Shown: one piece after another, positions 8,204 to 15,309 of the stretch
Position numbering within the stretch: the stretch's first letter is position 1
Layout: the number at the start of each line of letters is the position of its first letter
Source of the DNA: Pelagadaptatus sp034112445
Lineage (GTDB): Bacteria; Pseudomonadota; Gammaproteobacteria; Pseudomonadales; Cellvibrionaceae
Reading direction: 5' to 3'
Assembly (NCBI GenBank): GCA_034112445.1
Contig: JAWUVI010000014.1
Location: 124,001 to 188,000 of the forward strand
Length of the DNA stretch: 64,000 nucleotides
Notes under the pieces: generated by a model
The model's input: the letters and a program-made list of their open reading frames with translations, nothing else
What the model was told of the DNA's origin: nothing
The model's database searches: none
Made by a program: the position numbers and the translations under genes

Positions 8204-8581
8204 ATGACCGATAGAGTTGATATTAGCCGCTTACTTGTAGAGATGCGGTCTATGAAATCCCAGGCGCAAGCATTCCAGCGGCCAGAAAACCTATCAGCTA
8301 GAGATATTGCGACACCGAATTTAAACAATGGTGTAAAAGTTGGTGCTTCTGACAAAATCCCTTCTTTTGGTGAGATGCTTGAGCAAGCGGTTGGTAAGGT
8401 TAACGATACTCAAAAGGCTTCCGCTGCTATGGCAAAAGGATATGAGCAGGGTGATCCAAATATAGACATCTCGGATGTCATGATTGCCTCGCAGAAATCG
8501 ACGGTTTCATTCCAATCAATGCTTCAGGTGCGTAATAAGCTGATTGATGCTTATCGAGATGTTATGAATATGCCTGTATAG
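8204..8581 (+). CDS. fliE: Flagellar hook-basal body complex protein FliE
   Basis: A 125-residue FliE, the adaptor that joins the MS ring (FliF) to the proximal rod and is needed to open the export gate. The conserved C-terminal half is clear (MLEQAVGKVNDTQKAS, then DVMIASQKSTVSFQSMLQVRNKL and a YRDVMNM end). The N-terminal 50 residues are variable, as usual. ATG 8204 is preceded by GAGAGA. It is the first gene of fliEFGHIJ and follows a sigma-54 promoter motif. Confidence 0.95.
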   Translation: MTDRVDISRLLVEMRSMKSQAQAFQRPENLSARDIATPNLNNGVKVGASDKIPSFGEMLEQAVGKVNDTQKASAAMAKGYEQGDPNIDISDVMIASQKSTVSFQSMLQVRNKLIDAYRDVMNMPV

Positions 8582-8652
8582 ATAGGGCCTTGAATAAAAG
8601 CAATAACAAAAAAACTAAGAATATTGCAGTAAGAATAACTGGGAAATAAATC

Positions 8653-10356
8653 ATGGCAACAGCAGAAACTAATGTTGATCTAGGTGGTTCTGGCGGTAAA
8701 GACCGCGCTACGAACGATTTGATTGAAGGTTTTAATAACCTGAACCTACTGCGTCAAGCGGGGCTCATGGTTGGTCTTGCCGCTAGTGTTGCTATCGGTT
8801 TTGCAGTGGTCCTGTGGACCCAAGGTGAAGATTACCGACCTCTGTATGGCAGCTTAGACCGATTGGATTCTGCTGAAGTGGTTAATGTGCTTGAGCAAAA
8901 TGAAATTAAATTTAAAGTAGATAACAATACGGGCGCACTCCTAGTGGCCTCTGAAGATGTTCATACTGCACGTTTAAAGTTAGCTGAGGCTGGTGTTCCG
9001 GGTGAAGCATCTATGGGGTTTGAGTTGCTGGATCAAGAGCAGCCATTGGGAACAAGTCAGGCGATGGAAAATTCGCGTTTTCAGCGCAGTCTTGAAGGTG
9101 AATTAGCCAGAACCATAACCAGTATAACGTCAGTTCGGAGTGCTCGGGTTCACTTAGCGATTCCAAAACGTTCTGTATTTGTTCGAGATCCCCGTCGTCC
9201 AAGCGCATCTATTTTTGTAGAGCTCTATGCCGGTCGCGGTATTCGTACAGAGCAAGTCAAAGCCATATCAAACTTGGTTGCCTCAAGTATCCCTGAATTA
9301 TTAATTGAAAATGTTACGGTTGTTGACCAAAAAGGTAATTTGTTATCGACTGGTGAGGAGAACGTTGAGTTGTTAGCGGCGGCCAAACATCGTGATTATA
9401 CGCGTAAATTAGAAGCAGACTTTTCGCAACGTATTAGCGGTATTCTTGAGCCAGTGGTAGGTTCAGGTAACTATAAAGCCGAAGTCAGCGCCGATGTTGA
9501 TTTCACCTCAATTGAGCAGGCTGAAGAAATATTTAATCCCGATCTTCCTGCTATACGCAGTGAACAAACCTCTTATGAAAATCGTGCTGGAAGTAATGCC
9601 ACCGGTGGTATTCCTGGAGCTTTGAGCAATCAACCTCCGCAGGGTGGTTCAGCACCTGAAGTCGCAACGGCTGGTACGGATGGTGCTGGTGGTGAGGCGG
9701 CTCAAAACAGTCGTCAGCAAGCCACGCGTAACTATGAACTAGATAGAACCGTTAGCTATACCAAACATCAGCAAGGAAAACTACGTCGATTGACGGTAGC
9801 GGTTGTCGTTGATGATCATGTGCGTATTGATGCAGCAACCGGCGATGAAATAAGAGAGCCTTGGACGGAAAATGAATTAGAACGTTTATCTATTTTGGTT
9901 AGAAATTCGGTAGGTTTTTCGGCCGCTCGAGGTGATAGTGTTAACGTGTTGAACTCAGCATTCTTTGCGAAAGATGCCGATGAATTCTTGGTGGGTGAGC
10001 AACCTATCTGGGAAAGAGATTGGTTTATCTCCATAGTTAAGCAGCTAGTGGGTCTTATTGTCATACTGGTATTGATTACAGGTTTATTAAGGCCTGTATT
10101 AAAAAGCTTAACCAACACTGGAGCGCAAACCAAAGAAGAAGAGCAGGCCCGTGAAATGGCCGCTCTAGAATCTGCTGGTCTAGATAGCTTTGAGGGTTTG
10201 TCGGATGAAACGGTAACCTTAACTGGTGGTGATGCCTTAGCTTTACCGAGTCCTGAAGAAAGTTATGAGTTACAATTAAATACCATCAAAGGTCTGATCG
10301 CTGAAGATCCTGGCCGGGTTGCACAAGTTATTAAACGCTGGGTAAATGAGGAGTAA
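8653..10356 (+). CDS. fliF: Flagellar MS-ring protein FliF
   Basis: A 567-residue MS-ring subunit. A first membrane helix lies at about residues 37-57 and a second at about 455-475. The periplasmic ring-building motifs lie between them, and a cytoplasmic tail at the end binds FliG. Typical sequences are GEASMGFELLDQEQPLGTSQ and the RSARVHLAIPKRSVFVRD stretch. A Gly/Ser/Ala-rich loop at about 310-350 is the low-complexity region common in FliF. It forms the base on which rotor and export gate assemble, in the inner membrane. fliG follows after 5 bases. Confidence 0.97.
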   Translation: MATAETNVDLGGSGGKDRATNDLIEGFNNLNLLRQAGLMVGLAASVAIGFAVVLWTQGEDYRPLYGSLDRLDSAEVVNVLEQNEIKFKVDNNTGALLVASEDVHTARLKLAEAGVPGEASMGFELLDQEQPLGTSQAMENSRFQRSLEGELARTITSITSVRSARVHLAIPKRSVFVRDPRRPSASIFVELYAGRGIRTEQVKAISNLVASSIPELLIENVTVVDQKGNLLSTGEENVELLAAAKHRDYTRKLEADFSQRISGILEPVVGSGNYKAEVSADVDFTSIEQAEEIFNPDLPAIRSEQTSYENRAGSNATGGIPGALSNQPPQGGSAPEVATAGTDGAGGEAAQNSRQQATRNYELDRTVSYTKHQQGKLRRLTVAVVVDDHVRIDAATGDEIREPWTENELERLSILVRNSVGFSAARGDSVNVLNSAFFAKDADEFLVGEQPIWERDWFISIVKQLVGLIVILVLITGLLRPVLKSLTNTGAQTKEEEQAREMAALESAGLDSFEGLSDETVTLTGGDALALPSPEESYELQLNTIKGLIAEDPGRVAQVIKRWVNEE

Positions 10357-10361
10357 TAATA

Positions 10362-11390
10362 ATGGCTGATGCACAAGCAGTAGATGCTCCACCCGCGTTA
10401 AAAATGTCAAAAGTAGAGCAGGCTGCAGTACTGCTCATGACTCTCGGTGAAAGTGATGCTGCAGAAATTCTGAAGCACATGGGACCCAAAGAAGTTCAAC
10501 GCTTGGGAACCGCCATGTCTCAATTAGCTAATGTTGAACAAAGTACCGTTGAAGCTGTTCTGGGAAGCTTTTTGGGTGAAGTTGGCACTCTAACCGGTCT
10601 CGGTATGGGCGCTGATAGCTACATTCGGAATATGCTAGTGACGGCTTTAGGTGAAGATAAAGCCAACGGTTTAATTGATCGTATATTGTTGGGTGGTAAT
10701 ACCACTGGGCTTGATACCTTAAAGTGGATGGAGGCACGCTCGGTTGCCGATATTATTCGTAATGAGCATCCTCAAATTCAAGCCATTGTTATGGCTTACC
10801 TCGATGCAGATCAGGCGGCAGAGATAATGTCATATTTTTCTGACAAGGTTCGCTTGGATATAATGATGCGGGTAGCTGCATTAGACACAGTACAACCAAG
10901 CGCCCTGCAAGAGCTTAATGATATCTTAGAACGACAATTCTCTGGCAGTGCCAGCTCACAAACTAAGGCAATGGGTGGTTACAAAGTTGCCGCTGAAATC
11001 ATGAACAACCTTGAAGGTTCTATTGAGGCTGACTTGATGGAGTCTATTAAAGACAGCGACGAAGACCTAGGTAACCAAATTCAGGATCTTATGTTTGTGT
11101 TTGATAATCTTAAAGAAGTTGACGATCGAGGTATTCAGGCTTTGTTGCGCGAAGTTTCTTCCGAGATTCTTATTATTGCCCTCAAGGGTGCAGACGAAAT
11201 TTTACAAGAAAAAATATTCAAAAATATGTCCAAGCGTGCGGCCGAATTGTTGCGCGACGATCTGGAAGCCAAAGGTCCGGTCAAAGTGTCGGAAGTCGAA
11301 GGGGCGCAAAAAGAAATTCTTACTATATCCAGACGTATGGCCGATGCAGGCGAAATCGTATTGGGTGGTGGTGGCGAGCAAATGATGTAA
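10362..11390 (+). CDS. fliG: Flagellar motor switch protein FliG
   Basis: A 342-residue rotor protein. The N-terminal domain that binds FliF begins with VEQAAVLLMTLGESDAAEIL. The middle armadillo-like domain contains the EHPQIQAIVMAYL motif. The C-terminal torque domain has charged residues in DDRGIQALLREV and MSKRAAELLRDDLEA. Length is normal for the family. FliG interacts with the stator (here MotCD and probably MotAB elsewhere) and with FliM, and sets rotation direction after CheY-P binds the switch. Confidence 0.97.
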   Translation: MADAQAVDAPPALKMSKVEQAAVLLMTLGESDAAEILKHMGPKEVQRLGTAMSQLANVEQSTVEAVLGSFLGEVGTLTGLGMGADSYIRNMLVTALGEDKANGLIDRILLGGNTTGLDTLKWMEARSVADIIRNEHPQIQAIVMAYLDADQAAEIMSYFSDKVRLDIMMRVAALDTVQPSALQELNDILERQFSGSASSQTKAMGGYKVAAEIMNNLEGSIEADLMESIKDSDEDLGNQIQDLMFVFDNLKEVDDRGIQALLREVSSEILIIALKGADEILQEKIFKNMSKRAAELLRDDLEAKGPVKVSEVEGAQKEILTISRRMADAGEIVLGGGGEQMM

Positions 11391-11440
11391 GTTACTGTGA
11401 GTAGGCTTTTATATACTTAATTTAATAGCGGTAAGAATGG

Positions 11441-12463
11441 ATGTCGGTAAAATCAGAAGCAAATGTAATTTCAGATGAAGAGAGAGATGCTTATCAGGCG
11501 TGGCTACTGCCTTCGCTAGATGGAAAAGTGCTTAACTCTGCGGCAAGAGAAGCTCAAATCCAGGCTAATCAACAGGCATCAGCTCAAGAGCCGCAAGAAG
11601 AAATTATTGAAGACGTTGACGAAGAGGGCTTAAGTTTTTCGCCGATGACGGCTAACGAGTTGCAAGAAATTACTGATGCGGCAGAACAAGAAGGCTTTGC
11701 CAAAGGTAAGGCTGAAGGTTTGTTGGCTGGTAAGGCTGAGGGGCTTGATTTAGGCTATCAAGACGGAATTACAAAAGCACAAGTAGAGGCTTCTGCTGCC
11801 TTAAAAAAGCAGGTGGCACAGTTACAGCAAGTGGTGGATAAATTTACAAATCCTCTTGCGGAACAACAAAAACAGTTAGAGCGAATCATTGTTGACTATG
11901 TGAGCGCGCTAACGAAACAGGTTGTTGCTCGTGAATTGCAAATGGATTCTTCCAGTATTATGTCTGCAGTTCATAAGTCTCTAGAGGCACTCCCTATCGG
12001 CTCTAGTGTGGTTACCTTAACGGTTAATCCTGATGATTTAGCTTTGGTTGAATTGTATTCGGAGAAGAAGCACAAAAACTGGAAGTTTATTTCTGATGAA
12101 TCCATGTTGGCAGGCGGTTGTTTACTCGAAACACCAGAGAGTCTAGTTGATTATTCGGTTGAAACTCGTATGGCAGCATTGCTAGAGCAATTTTCCAATG
12201 GCCAGTTATTTGATGAGGATAAAGTTGTCCCTGAAGTTGAGGAAATCATTGAGGTAGAAGAGAGTATTGAGGTAGAAGAGAGTATTGAAATAGAAGAGCC
12301 TGAAGATATTTTTGAGTCTGATAATCTTGATTCCGTTGATGAAATTAAAGAATCTGAGGCGCGCTCTCCGGTTCAGTCTGATATGAACCCACCCTCTATT
12401 GATAATGATATCTCTGAGCATCAAAGTGAAGAGCCAGATCAAGAACCAGGATCTGATTTGTGA
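11441..12463 (+). CDS. fliH: Flagellar assembly protein FliH, with acidic tail
   Basis: A 340-residue FliH. The central part carries the helical GxxxG-type heptads (EGFAKGKAEGLLAGKAEG) and the C-terminal FliI-binding domain that ends around residue 250 (STVVTLTVNPDD-like strand, then GGCLLETPESLVDYSVETR). FliH regulates the export ATPase FliI at the base of the flagellum. After the usual end of the family there is an extra run of about 90 residues, very rich in Glu, Asp and Ser, including two exact copies of an 18-base unit. The start ATG 11441 was chosen over ATG 11437, which is out of frame. Its stop overlaps the fliI start by four bases. Confidence 0.93.
   Translation: MSVKSEANVISDEERDAYQAWLLPSLDGKVLNSAAREAQIQANQQASAQEPQEEIIEDVDEEGLSFSPMTANELQEITDAAEQEGFAKGKAEGLLAGKAEGLDLGYQDGITKAQVEASAALKKQVAQLQQVVDKFTNPLAEQQKQLERIIVDYVSALTKQVVARELQMDSSSIMSAVHKSLEALPIGSSVVTLTVNPDDLALVELYSEKKHKNWKFISDESMLAGGCLLETPESLVDYSVETRMAALLEQFSNGQLFDEDKVVPEVEEIIEVEESIEVEESIEIEEPEDIFESDNLDSVDEIKESEARSPVQSDMNPPSIDNDISEHQSEEPDQEPGSDL
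12251..12301 (+). repeat. 18-base in-frame repeat in the fliH tail
   Basis: Two exact adjacent copies of an 18-base unit (12251-12268 and 12269-12286) encoding EVEESI, with a diverged third copy encoding EIEEP. It is the core of the acidic C-terminal extension of FliH. Confidence 0.9.
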
Positions 12464-13839
12464 GTTTACTTGATAGTTTAAAAACGTATCGACCCGATCA
12501 TTCATTTGAATTTGAGCCGCAAGCTGAGGGCAGGTTAACCCGCCTAGTGGGTCTGACTCTAGAAGCGGTAGGGCTTAATGTATCGATAGGTCATCAGTGT
12601 GAAGTCATAACGTCTGATCAGCGTCGAATTGAAGTGGAAGTTGTAGGTTTTTCTGGTGAAAAAATTTATTTAATGCCAATTCAGCATATTGAAGGCGTAC
12701 AACCAGGTGCTATTGTTCGGCCATTAAATTCACATAATGGCATCAAGATAGGTCCGCAATTACTCGGTCGGGTTATCAATGGTTTAGGTCAGCCGCTAGA
12801 TGGTAAGCCATTGTGGCAAGGCGACGACTTTTTAGATTTTACGCCCCATACCATAAACCCAATGCACAGGCATCCGATCAGCGAGCCTATGGACGTGGGT
12901 ATTCGTGCTATTAATGCATTGCTAACGGTAGGCCGTGGTCAGCGTATAGGTCTGTTTGCCGGTAGTGGTGTCGGTAAAAGTATGCTGCTGGGAATGATGA
13001 CTAAGTTTACTCAAGCCGATATTGTTGTCGTTGGTTTGGTGGGTGAGCGTGGTCGAGAAGTAAAAGAATTTATTGATCAAATTCTTGGTGAAGAAGGTTT
13101 GGAGCGTTCCATTGTGGTCGCTTCTCCAGCCGATGATGCTCCTCTAATGAGATTAAGAGCGTCACAATTATCTACGCGTATTGCTGAGCATTATCGCGAT
13201 CAAGGCAAAAATGTATTGTTATTGATGGATTCTTTGACGCGTTACGCTCAAGCTCAACGTGAAATTGCGTTGGCTATAGGTGAGCCTCCGGCCACTAAAG
13301 GTTATCCACCTTCAGTATTTGCCAAGATTCCTCAGTTGGTTGAGCGTGCTGGTAATGCAGCAGAGGGCGAGGGCTCTATTACTGCCTTTTATACTGTGTT
13401 AACGGAAGGGGATGACCTTCAGGATCCTATCGCCGATGCGGCTAGAGCAATTTTAGATGGCCATATTGTTTTATCACGGCGTTTGGCTGAAGAAGGTACT
13501 TATCCCGCTATTGATGTTGAGGCATCTATCAGTCGTGCCATGCCTAATATTGTTAGCGAAGATCACTTGCAACAAATGCAGCGCTACAAACAATTGCAGT
13601 CATTGTTTAAACAAAATAAAGATCTTATTAATATTGGTGCTTACACAAAAGGCACTGATGCTAATATTGATATGGCGGTGGAGCGGCAACCGCATTTCAC
13701 GGCTTTTATTCAGCAAGGACTCTCTCAGGCGGTATCCTATGCAGAAAGTGAGACTATGCTGCAAACTATGATGCGCCCTGTACGTAATCCAGCGCCTAAA
13801 AATGGTGGTGCGCTAGCGGCACAAAGGTCCAAATCATAA
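12460..13839 (+). CDS. fliI: Flagellar export ATPase FliI
   Basis: A 459-residue type III export ATPase related to F1-beta. Walker A AGSGVGKS is at 167-174 (Lys173), the Walker B region is NVLLLMDSLTRYAQAQREI, and the family signature PPSVFAKIPQLVERAGN follows. It hydrolyses ATP to unfold and feed export substrates into the FlhA/FlhB gate, together with FliH and FliJ. The GTG start overlaps the end of fliH in a GTGA arrangement, typical of coupled translation. Confidence 0.97.
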   Translation: MSLLDSLKTYRPDHSFEFEPQAEGRLTRLVGLTLEAVGLNVSIGHQCEVITSDQRRIEVEVVGFSGEKIYLMPIQHIEGVQPGAIVRPLNSHNGIKIGPQLLGRVINGLGQPLDGKPLWQGDDFLDFTPHTINPMHRHPISEPMDVGIRAINALLTVGRGQRIGLFAGSGVGKSMLLGMMTKFTQADIVVVGLVGERGREVKEFIDQILGEEGLERSIVVASPADDAPLMRLRASQLSTRIAEHYRDQGKNVLLLMDSLTRYAQAQREIALAIGEPPATKGYPPSVFAKIPQLVERAGNAAEGEGSITAFYTVLTEGDDLQDPIADAARAILDGHIVLSRRLAEEGTYPAIDVEASISRAMPNIVSEDHLQQMQRYKQLQSLFKQNKDLINIGAYTKGTDANIDMAVERQPHFTAFIQQGLSQAVSYAESETMLQTMMRPVRNPAPKNGGALAAQRSKS

Positions 13840-13890
13840 TGACTTTGTTGGAAACGTTGTTAGAAGCTTTTAGTGTGAGGGAAAAGACTT

Positions 13891-14331
13891 ATGGCTGAAA
13901 AGCGCTCAAAAAGAATGTTGCTAATTTTGCATTTGGCTGAGCGAGAAGAGCAGTCGGCGGTAGATATTGTACAAAAATGTCGAACTCATCATTCTGAGGC
14001 TGAGCAGCAGTTGGAACAAATCAGAGAATATCAACAAGAATACTTAGAACGTATTAACAGTAAAAATACGGGCTTATCTGCACGAGAAATGATATCTGAT
14101 CGACAGTTTATTCAGCAGTTAGCATCGGCAGAAGATGCTCAATTATTAACAACCAGCAAAGCTCGTGATGTATTTGATGCCGCAATGGCCGCATGGCAAC
14201 AGCTTTATCAGCGCCGAAAAAATATAGAGGACCTCATCGGTAGAATGCGCGATACAGAAAATCAATCAGATGAAAAATTACTGCAAAAAGAGCTGGATGA
14301 GTTCGCTACCCAGGTCGCCGTTCGTCGCTAA
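13891..14331 (+). CDS. fliJ: Flagellar export protein FliJ
   Basis: A 146-residue protein that is almost entirely a long alpha-helical coiled coil, with the LLILHLAEREEQSAVDIVQ start, charged heptads and the AWQQLYQRRKNIEDLI end segment characteristic of FliJ. It is the central stalk of the FliI hexamer and promotes substrate export. SD AGGG precedes ATG 13891. It is the last gene of fliEFGHIJ; a 303-base gap then separates it from the inserted chemotaxis operon. Confidence 0.9.
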   Translation: MAEKRSKRMLLILHLAEREEQSAVDIVQKCRTHHSEAEQQLEQIREYQQEYLERINSKNTGLSAREMISDRQFIQQLASAEDAQLLTTSKARDVFDAAMAAWQQLYQRRKNIEDLIGRMRDTENQSDEKLLQKELDEFATQVAVRR

Positions 14332-14368
14332 TCAAATTTTACCTGTTCACTTTAAATCCGTGTTTTTA

Positions 14369-14391
14369 TTAAGCTTTTAAGGCTTAACTTT
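14369..14391 (+). terminator. Weak AT-rich hairpin after fliJ
   Basis: Stem TTAAGC (14369-14374) / GCTTAA (14382-14387), followed by CTTTTC. It is a weak, AT-rich candidate for ending the fliE-fliJ transcript. The rest of the 303-base gap up to 14634 holds the sigma-28 promoter and no gene that I can see. Confidence 0.3.
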
Positions 14392-14565
14392 TCTTGTTAA
14401 TCAAGGTTACAAGTTCCCAATCTACGGCTAGACTTATCTGGCTAAGCTTTCAATAGAGAATTATTGGCCTGAGCTTGGTGTGGTTGTTTAGACTATTGTG
14501 CATGGTTTGGATGAAAAGAGTTTATACAAGCTTTTATAAATTTATTTCTTGCGGATATTTAATGA

Positions 14566-14592
14566 TAAAGTTTTTTTATTGTTAACCGATAA
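14566..14592 (+). promoter_or_regulatory. Sigma-28 (FliA) promoter of second che operon
   Basis: TAAAGTTT (14566-14573), 11 bases, then ACCGATAA (14585-14592). The consensus I recall is TAAAGTTT-N11-GCCGATAA, so this is 15 of 16 specified positions. It lies about 43 bases before the first gene of the operon (STAS protein). FliA itself is encoded at 39229-39972. It makes the inserted Che operon a late flagellar gene set. Confidence 0.85.
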
Positions 14593-14634
14593 AGATATAC
14601 GAACTTATAAAATAAAAGTTATTAGGAGAAGTTG

Positions 14635-14916
14635 GTGGCTGAATCAGTAGCGGTTGAATTACCTAGCAGTCTTACTATTGCAACGGTTGAAGAGCTTCAT
14701 AAACTGTTGGATCCTTTTGCTATAGGTGGTCAAGATATCGTACTCAACGCTGAACAGGTTGAGCGTGTCGACACTGCTGGCTTGCAAACCTTGTATGCTT
14801 TTCATCAAGCATTAAAATCTCATAGCGGTGTGATGAGTTGGTCGACAATTTCAGAAGCTTTATTAGAAGCGGCTGAGCTGTTGGGACTTAAAGAGCATTT
14901 AGCTTTAACTGATTAA
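14635..14916 (+). CDS. STAS-domain protein (anti-sigma antagonist-like), Che operon
   Basis: A 93-residue single STAS domain. The strand-turn-helix around VERVDTAGLQTLYAFHQA is the place where SpoIIAA-type proteins have the phosphorylatable Ser (usually D-S-S/A-G-L); here it is Thr47. I chose GTG 14635 because AGGAG lies 6 bases upstream; TTG 14632 is only 3 bases from it. It heads the cheY-cheA-cheW-receptor-cheRDB operon. Its partner is unknown: no anti-sigma kinase is encoded in this operon, but HsbR, which carries a kinase-like ATPase domain and a phosphatase domain, is encoded 10 kb downstream. Confidence 0.85.
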   Translation: MAESVAVELPSSLTIATVEELHKLLDPFAIGGQDIVLNAEQVERVDTAGLQTLYAFHQALKSHSGVMSWSTISEALLEAAELLGLKEHLALTD

Positions 14917-14945
14917 TTTATAAGATTCGCCAGTGGAGAAGTGGT

Positions 14946-15305
14946 ATGGCAAAGATACTTGCCGTTGATGATTCAGCGTCAATGCGACAAATGGTAACTT
15001 TTACTCTTAAGGGAGCTGGCCACGAAGTGGTTGAAGCATCTGATGGGGTTGAGGCTTTGGCTAAGGCCAAAACGACATCAGTAGATCTGGTTATCTCTGA
15101 CGTTAATATGCCAAATATGGATGGGATTACGCTTATCGGGGAGCTGCGTAAGCTTCCAGCGTTTAAGTTTACTCCAATGTTAATGTTAACCACGGAGTCA
15201 AGTGCCGATAAAAAAGCACAAGGAAAGGCGGCTGGGGCAACGGGATGGATTGTAAAACCGTTTAATCCAGACCAACTTCTCAACACCATTAAAAAGGTAT
15301 TGTAG
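14946..15305 (+). CDS. cheY: CheY response regulator of second (F7-type) Che system
   Basis: A 119-residue single receiver domain: acidic pair in AVDDSAS, phospho-acceptor Asp52 in VISDVNMPNMDG, Thr in MLTTES and Lys in VKPFNPDQ. It ends right after helix 5, with no output domain. It is encoded 4 bases before its presumed kinase cheA. It is clearly different from the flagellar CheY at 40133, which is more similar to Pseudomonas CheY. Whether this one binds the flagellar switch cannot be told from sequence; in P. aeruginosa the Che2 CheY is thought not to drive the motor in the same way. Confidence 0.93.
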   Translation: MAKILAVDDSASMRQMVTFTLKGAGHEVVEASDGVEALAKAKTTSVDLVISDVNMPNMDGITLIGELRKLPAFKFTPMLMLTTESSADKKAQGKAAGATGWIVKPFNPDQLLNTIKKVL

Positions 15306-15309
15306 AGCC

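Noticed and set aside
11095..11385. 96-codon frame inside fliG
   Set aside because: It is an alternative frame of a well-conserved gene with no ribosome-binding site or homology.
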